From Margaritifera margaritifera (taxonomy: Eukaryota; Mollusca; Bivalvia; Unionida; Margaritiferidae), in contig JAQPZY010001098.1 of the NCBI GenBank assembly GCA_029931535.1, positions 62,001-126,000 of the forward strand: DNA of 64,000 nucleotides, in the 5' to 3' direction. Position 1 is the first letter of the stretch, and each line of letters opens with the position of its first letter. A program made the translations under genes and the position numbers. Positions 49,401 to 58,400 of the stretch are shown here, piece by piece. The notes under the pieces were generated by a model. The model was not told the origin of the DNA. It did no database searches and was given only the letters and a program-made list of their open reading frames with translations.

Positions 49401-52400
49401 ACAACTTCATTCTCATTTTTGTTCCTCTATGTATACGGATGAAATTTAGACTTTACAAAACATACTTGTAATGAGTACGCAATATGCTTTCATACATAAG
49501 CAAACTGGAATAACCTGTAGATTCTTAAAGAAAAGTATCTGATTGAAAAAGAAATAGCATAAAACCTGATGATTATTCAGTGTTCTAGCATTTACAATGA
49601 TTGCACACTTTCCTTAATAATGTAAACAACAGTCGGGTCAATTCACATGTCTAGTAGTGTCTGTAACCATTTGACAATATCAGCAATGTATCCAATACTA
49701 AGTCTGAGCTCATTGAATTCTCATAATATTTCTGTTTGAATTTACTAGTCTAATGATATGGAATGCAAAAATACTCAGTTTCAATTGCATATTGTAAGAA
49801 ATCACTGAAAATGTTGCCTGTTATCAGAAATCTAGATGAAAGAAACTATAAATATACCAAAATATTACAAATTGCAGACAGACAATATGTCAAAATTTAG
49901 CCTTACACATCAATACTGTAATAGGAAACATAATTTGGCTTCATTTTTTTTAAAAAAAACAGGGATAAAGTCATAGACAGTATAAAAAGGGGATATTGGT
50001 TACAGACACTACAATTTAAGAGTGTGGTTTACCATTCAATACAAACTTACCAGAGTTGTTCCCAGAGGTTTGCTTTTGTTGTCTTCCCATGTCTTAGGGA
50101 TGTACCATGGTAAAGAACAGAAAAAGTAATTAGGCAGCTTCTTCTAGGATAAGAAATTCAGGTTACATTGTCTTGTAGTAAATTACTCAAACAGACAGTG
50201 CTGCAAGAATGATGCAATATTCAATCAAGAGAGTTATTGCATCACTTTTTTGCTCTTGGCTGCAGAGGTAAATAGATGATGCAACATTACATCACATAAG
50301 ATGGAACTTTCTATTGAGAAAAACAATGTTTTAATGACAAGTAGAACAATACTTTTATCTTTCATTTTTTTACCTGTTTGTGTAGTGTCTGTAACTTTTT
50401 TTATTGAGTTGCTGTTTTTTAATGGTACAATACAGCACCACCAATTTTGGCCAACTTAGACATCACATGGATACACATGAGCCTTTGTAGGATTTATACT
50501 TTTCCATAATGAAACAACAAAATTATTGCCATATAAACTTGTAAAGGTTACAGACACTACAAAATTTAGAACTGGAAAGTTTGACAAAGAACAAGCTCTC
50601 AATCGAATATCTTGGCTAGCCATGTGATTTAAATGGTTTTACTACTTATTATAATATAAAGTCGAGTTCTAGATGTCAATAAAAGTTATAATGAATGTTA
50701 TTTTGTACAAAATGTTGGCATATAACAACAGATTAGTGTTTGAATTTCAGTGTTGAAACAAAACTTCTACTGACGGTATTTTGCTTATAAAATCCATAAT
50801 ATTTTACCGATTTCTTTAATTCAAGAAGCAATATTTGCAGGATAGAATTCCGCAGAAAACCAGACCAATAAATGCATAATTTCAGTATGATATTTAGAGA
50901 ATTCTCTATTTTATATTCAAACTTTTTTCGAGTGAGACTACATAACGCTCAAAAATGGCCATTTTTAGAGCTTGTTTCCATGCATATCTCAACAATGGGT
51001 TACACTAACCTCTTGAAATTTTCAGGAAAGTAAGAGAGGTATATGCCAGGCTTACCAATCTTTAAAATTGGTTCATATCTTGTTTAATTTTTCTATTTCA
51101 TGCATATAACATGAAAATTCCTTTATCAGCACCAATACCGTGTTTTAGCCGATAGGGAGTATGGTTGAGTTTCTAATCACTTCATTTAAATGGCATCGTT
51201 TCAGCTGTTGTAAACCATGTATACATTTAGAAAGTTTGGTAAATGTTGTAGCCTTAAAAAGTGCCTATGAATACACAAGTTGCTCCTTTCTGGTGTTATG
51301 AATTTAGACTACCTGGGGTATACATATCATTCTCGTAGATATCGGACCAGTTTTCCACATACAGACTAGTTACAAACTAATAACTTCTAGCTTTCTGCAT
51401 CACAGGATGCAATTTTAACCAATCTAAATGCTTGTTTGCAAAGACTTAGTAAAAATGTTTTAATTATACAGCTATTGCGATTTAGTTAGGAGACTTCATC
51501 TTATTTTTTTAAATTCAGTAATTGTCCAAAGCCTCATTTGGGTCAAATATGGACTCTGTTCTGAATGCACTGAATAAATGTTTTGTGCTTTCACTTTTTA
51601 TCACAGGGTACCAATTTTGTTGATTTTCATGGTTGTTACAAACAATAATTTTTAACTTGTCTAGCCGTAAGGCCAAGTGAGCTTATGGTATAGCCCTGCA
51701 TCTGTCTTGCATTGTCCATCAACAGTTGCTGTTTTAAACTTAGCAAAAAACACTGGACCAGTTGTTTTCTAATTTGACAGGGAGCATCTTTGCATGAAGA
51801 GCTTTCAAATTTTTACAAATGATGCCTTTCTGCCATCAAATATGGTTACTATTACTAAACCACTGAACAGAATTTGATTAAATTTGATAGAAAGCATCCT
51901 GACAGGAAGACCTTTAAAGTTTTTACAAGTGATGCTGATAACCTTCAAATATGGCCACAATTTCTAAAAATAGAGAAGCTGCTGTTACAGACAATAGAAA
52001 AACCTTTAAATGACTTCTTCAAAACTGCTGAATAGAATTTGACCAAACTGAACAGAAAGCATACTGGCACAAAACCATTTCAAATTTATACATATGGTGC
52101 TGATCCACCATCAAATATTACCATGTTTACTAAAAGTGTAAATACCATGAATCTACTTCTTGAAAGCTGCTGAACAGAATTTGACCAAACTTAGCAGAAA
52201 GAATCCTGGCATGAAGATCTTTCCAACTTGCACGTATATTGCGAATGTTCCCTCAAATATGGCCACTGTTGCTAACAACAGAAAAATCTTTATAAATGGC
52301 TTAAAAGGCGCTTTACAGAATTTGACCAAATTTGAAAAAAATCATTCTGGCATAGACGGCATTCAAGAATTTACAAATGATGATGATCCACCTTCAAATA

Positions 52401-55400
52401 TGAAAGACATTACTAAAAATAGACGAATAATGTATATGCCAGTTTTGCTGTTAAAGCAAGTTTTGGGGTGGGTTGGTTACTTTTAACACATTATTGGCTA
52501 TATCATGTTGAGGAAATGGGAGCTAACCACCTTTTCCAAGAACACAGCAAGGCAGCTAACCAGTCAGGTCTGAGTGAGTATTGAATCCATGACCCTTGAA
52601 TTATGAGTCTAACACTCTACCAGCATAGCTACATGGCTTCCTGGAAGTAACCTATTTTGAGGACTGTTGAGAATCATAATTTTGGGATTATACTGAGTTA
52701 TCCCCCTTGCATAAATTTTTTGAACAGATTCTTTTAAAATAATCTAGAATATAATACAGGATTCAAAAATGTCATTAAATTTAAACCAACTGGCAAAATA
52801 ATACACTTTAGGGATTAAATTGAATAATCTGTAAAGTAAAGCTGAAGAAAAATATAAAACAGAAATATAACAAGTAACACTCAAAGTAGTTGAAATAAAT
52901 ATTGAATAAGATTAGCTTGTGAAACTCTGGAATGTATGCAATCTTGGGATGAACTTGCTGTATTGTGTCCTTTGGCAAGATGCACTTATTGCCCAACAAA
53001 AACTAACCAAAGCTGCTAAATACTATAAAATGGTATTGCCATATTAAAATGTCTGATATATTTGATGTTTTTTTGTTATTACATGTATCTATTTATTTTA
53101 TGGCATTTCATATATTAAATGCCATTAATCACATTAATCACAGACTGTTTAAAATTTATATTTTGTACTTTCAGCTTTTGATAAAAAAAAGAAACAATAA
53201 CCTAATATGCTTTTCTCCTGAAACACTTCCAGATTTTATTGCCAACATTAATCCAAATATCCTCCAATTTTCCAGAAAAAAACCACAGCAAACAAAATCT
53301 CTATTTTCTGAATGTTGTGACCAGATTGCATTTCATTTTGTCATAGGGAACAGTATTAGACATATTAATACGCTGATAATTTGTCCCAGTATTGTTTTGC
53401 ACCTAGTGGACATAGTCTAGAAAGCATGATTTTGTAATGGCTACCTATGTGTGCTGTTTGCCAATTGTGGTCAGTTCAGATTTACAGCAAGTTATATCAT
53501 ATGCAAATTATTTAAATATATTGAGGGTGCATATCTGACTATTGTATAACATCATGTTGTCGAGTAATACTGACAAGGTCTTTTCTCAAAGGGATAAAAT
53601 TAAGTCATGCAACCATGCTTCACTTTCGGTAAATAGAGGGGGTATTATTTTTATTTTGTTATGCCTAATAGACAATATGGCAGCTGAGGGCTCCAAACTT
53701 GTCTTTCAACAAAACAGTTGCAATTCATGAATTTTGCTTTCACAGGCTTACATATGTCAGTTACCCAGGTGAGAAATATCAGACCCACTTGTGCCTCATG
53801 TCCAGTTTAAACAATTGGATCCTTTTTCTGATTCTCGAATTTAAGCACTGATGAAAATAAAAAATTTCCCCAAACCATGAAAATGTATGTCCATGAAAAT
53901 AAGTGAATTAACAGTATCTTTTTTCCCATTTTGACCTCAAATTTCCCAATTCCAACCAGTGAAGGACTATACAGTGATCCCTCACTGTAAAGCATATCAG
54001 GATAATATGGTCCCTGATGTAACAAAGGTATGGCCATGAATCCCATTATACATGTACTGGTTGAATTATATTTTTCATAGTCCAGTGTAATACATCCATG
54101 CTTATTTCGCGATACACTTTTATGGCTCCCATGAACAGCGATATACTGAGGGACAATTGTATATAGAAAACACTGATCAACTAGAGATGCCTGTAAACCA
54201 ATTTAACATTCAAACTATACACAGGTTTTATAAACTAATTTAAACTTTGGAGATAATAGATATTTATTTTCTTATTATTAAAAAAAAACTTCTCATTTTC
54301 CCAATTTGATGGACTCCACTTCAGAAGACCTTGTAAAGTACTTGAAATTCCGGTTCCTTATTTCTTTTCATTTTTTCTTTTCAAGTATGTCTAGATGGGG
54401 AACATGGGTATTTGATCTCTTCAGATTTATATTCTGTTATTTTCTTGCCAGAGACATCAACTTTATTTTTTTAAATCAGGAAGGGATTTAATTTTGTTAA
54501 TATCAGGCAAGGATTTAGCGTGGATAGGGTTTTGTTTTGAACATCAAGTAAATGTCTTCTTACAGCTGTACAAGTCCAATGCGATGCTGTGGACGTACGT
54601 GCTGCTATGAAGCGGACGATCTGGATGACACAAGGAGTCGGTACTCCTATGGTTACAGACTCTCTATCTGGAATATGTGGTACTTCTGGTAAGGAGAGAC
54701 AGAAATGATGTCATGGAGTCTTTAAATCTTATAATGTAAATTCACTTCTGTTTGTTGGGTACCAGTTTTTGTGGACTTTTGTGGTTGCATCAGACCATGA
54801 ATTTTAAAGACCGAACAAACAATTATTCTGCTGTGGAAACAATATGACTGCCTTTTCAAATTCACAAAATTAAATACTGATGAAAAATTCGTTTTTTTGC
54901 AAATCCTTTAAAATTTATATGAATGAAAATAAAGGAAAAGTGCTGTATCATTTTAATTTATACCATGAATATATAACTCTTCAGGAATGACTGCAGCTTG
55001 CAATCATATACACATAGTGACATCATAGAAAATGAAGTATTATGGCTCATATTCTTGCAGTGAATCTGTTGGATTATCACATTAACAATATGTTTACCAT
55101 ATATACTTGCATATAAGCCAAGTCCAAATGCAAACAACATAGACCCTGATCTGCCATCACTTAATGCGGCAGCAGATCAGGGTCTATGTTTGTTCTACTG
55201 ATTATTCCTTATAGAATGCATAGACCCAGATCTGCTGGCGCATTATGCATTTGGCAGATCTGGGTCTATGCAGTTTGCAGTTGGTATTGGATTATACGCA
55301 AGTATATATGGTATTCATCATGAAAATAATCTTTGGTATTGGGTGTGACTTGCATTTGCAAGAATGAGTCGTCTTTTTCTTTGAAATTTTAATTTTAATA

Positions 55401-58400
55401 GTAGTAATACAATATCTGCTATTACAGCATTGCTATATCTTTTCCTGGTGCTAGTCCCCAGTCCAAGGAGATTGTTCCATTCTCCGATTAGTAATTGGAG
55501 GTCTATAATAACAATGACATGATTCCAGTCTGATACCTCTTCCTTCTTTTCCTTGGATCTCATGCAATTCTGCACATCTCCGGCACTCAACACTTCATCA
55601 TTTAAATTGTCTTTTAACAATTCTTCTGTCAATCATATCCTTGTGTGTTGTATCGCTAGAGAAGCAGTACTCCTTGTGTTTCATCCCACTAATAGTAACC
55701 AGAGTCAGGGTAAGTAATTCCTACACAATTGTTGTTCAGGTTTATTGTTTTATTTCTTTTAGTCCTTTCAGCCTTTAGTAGAGCCTCATGGTGATGGTAA
55801 ATATGTACATAAGAAGTCAGTGTGGAGACCCCCCCACACACACACACATAAACACCAGTTTAGCATGCATTGTGTGCATATGCATGGATGGTTGTGCCAC
55901 TTGTTGTTTGTGGCCTGATGAAGTTTGGGACTTGGTGGACAGTTGCTGGGCCTATAGGTTCAGGAAGAGGGGTCCTGCTTCTTTCTTTTAATCTCTGGAG
56001 GCCCCCTCCATTCCCAGGAGGCGTCTGTCACACTTTCCAATGTAGAGAAGTCACAAGCAGGAGATCTTCTAATTTTGGACTCTTCCTTTCGTCCTATCTT
56101 CTGTTCCCAGAGCCTTTACCGGGGTGATGGGTGCAATAGTGGCTCATTTAAAGTCCTTAGGGGTTTCCCATCCTCCAGTACTTACATGACTGCTTGATGC
56201 ACAACATCCTCAGATGTGCCCTTCTGACGGATCTATCTCCCTGTTGGGAGACAGTGACTTGACTAGGTCTAATCCCCAATCAGAAGTCAAATCTGATCTC
56301 TTCTCAGAATTTCATTCACGCTGGGATAATTTTCTCATATGTCAAGGAACAGTTTGTGTTCCTCCCAAAAGATTCTCACAAAAATATGCTCTTTTAGCAA
56401 GACTGGATATTAAGAAGACTTCATTGTCTGCTTTTCTCTAACTCTCTCTCTCCTGGGGACTCTTAATGCAGCAGTGGACTTAGTTCCCCTAGGAAGGCTT
56501 CATGTGTGAAAGATCCAGTTCTTGCTTCAAGCAAACTGGAAACCTCACAAGGACCCTTTGTCTACTTGGATCCCCTTAGGATCCAAGTTTCATCACCATC
56601 TGAGTTGGTGGAAAAATCAGGACAGGTTTCTGACTGGAGTTCTGATTCATGCCCCAGAACCTCACTCTTTCCTTCACACTGACACCTCAGATTCAGGATC
56701 GGGGTCTCACCTGTAGCCTGAGGGACTAGTCCTGCAGGGTCTATGGTCTTCGGAAGACTCTTCCCTTTACATCAACAATTTAGAAATGCGGGCTGTTTTC
56801 TAGCTTTTCAAGGATGTGTCAACTGCATGAAACGTCTCTGCATCATGGTTGCTATGGACAGCGTATCGGCCATAGAGTACCTCAGACATCAGAGGGGCAT
56901 TCATGCGCCTTCTCTCTGTTTTGAAGTTTGGAATCTCCTCTGTTGGACAGCTTCATATAAGGTCACTCTCATTCTGGGCAAGAGGAATATTCTAGTGGAC
57001 AGCTTGTCCAGAAAGGGGCAAGCAGTCCTGACGGAATGGTCTCTACACCATTCAGTAGCTGAGACACTTTTTCATTTGTGGATGCCTTCAGTCATAGGTG
57101 GGATCAACTGTATTGCCTTCGTCATCCCAACTTTCAGAAAAATTCCACAGGTTCTTCACAGAGTCAGGACTTCCAAATCATGACTTATCTTCAAAGCTCC
57201 CTTGTGACCCCAGTGATCATGGTTCAACAATCTCGACCTATCGATCAATGATCCCAGGGAATTGCTGCTGAGGAGGGATCTACTTTTACAGCACAGAGGA
57301 TCCTTTGTAATCCTTAAATTCTCCACCTTCATGCAAGGCTCATATCAATCAATCTATCAGTTTTCGAGCAGGGTTTTCCAAATGCATCACCCAGGATTGA
57401 GGGCGACTGACTTCCATGGTTTAAGATGACAAGTGGAGAATTTCCTATCATTTGTGCAGTCAGAAATGCATTGATCATATATGTCCCACCCCCTCCCCCC
57501 TTTAACTGCAGTTGCAGATTTTCTTCTCTATATCTTCAGCAAAAAAGATTGCACAGAACCACCATTAAGGGCTATAGAACAGATCTCTCTAATACTCTTA
57601 AGTTACTATGGGCTCCACTATAAGATCGGACCCACATCTTTCAGAAATGATCAGGTACTTTGAGCTTCAGAGACCAGTCTCTCTCTCATAAATGTTGAGG
57701 TGGAACCTCTTGTGTGTTTTTTGGTTGTTATCTAAACCTGAAGGGTGAACCTTGACCACAGTGCATACCATGACCATGTCCACTGACAGTGGAACACATT
57801 CTTGTTGAGTGTGTCAATTTCCACCCTGTTTTAATGAAGTATTTTGATATGAACTACATGAAGAAAGTATATGATGATGTACTGCTTGAGAAAATCTTGG
57901 GACTTTTTGAAGGATTGCAGTTTATATAATTTTTTTAAAATATGTTTTCAGGATTTTACATGTGTTACCATTATCTTTTATTTTATATACATTTTACAGA
58001 ATTTTAACATCTTTATGTTTTATATTTCTTGTGGTTCTTTGTGTTTACATTTATTTGGAAGGATTTATCTTCCTTACTTTTTTTGCAATTCATTTAACAT
58101 TTTTTTAACTTTACCTTTTGTTGGCACCACATAATCACTATTGTGCTGAGATACCCTAAAACGGTACTGCATATCTACCTACCTACATATCTACCTACCT
58201 ACATACCTACCTACCTACATATCTACCTACCTACATATCTACCTACCTACATACCTACCCATATACATATCTACCTACCTACATACCTACCTACCTACCT
58301 CCTTAAGAATCTTTGTGTGAAGTTTCATTTGAGAACCATAACCTTAAAACTCTCCTCTCCCTATCATCAGTGAGGAGAATGAGTGAAATTTATGCTTTGT

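Larger units (their letters stand above)
45580..51151 (-). mobile_element. Apparently intact 5.57 kb DNA transposon of unrecognised superfamily
   Basis: Perfect 26-bp terminal inverted repeats begin CGGCTAAAACACGGTATTGG (45580-45605) and their exact complement ends the element (51126-51151). The flanks give ATA on both sides (45577-45579 and 51152-51154), a 3-bp target duplication. A shorter inverted pair GTAGTCTCACTC lies at 45608-45619 and, in complement, near 50931-50942. Inside is one two-exon gene (46509-50090, minus strand). The 15-bp motif GTTACAGACACTACA stands at 45767, 46122 and 46471 left of the coding exon, and at 49654 (complement; last base not matched), 49999, 50381 (complement) and 50547 to its right, so two copies lie in the intron. 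The element is in intron 2 of the VOPP1-like gene and opposes it. Perfect TIRs and an undamaged gene point to recent activity. Confidence 0.9.

Noticed and set aside
51977..51993. Eighth copy of the 15-bp transposon motif
   Set aside because: 'ctgttacagacaatag' matches only the first ten bases and lies outside the TIRs, within another repeat array.
57871..58134. 87-codon plus-strand frame rich in Phe
   Set aside because: Out of frame with the LINE ORF2 end and made of its AT-rich 3' UTR.
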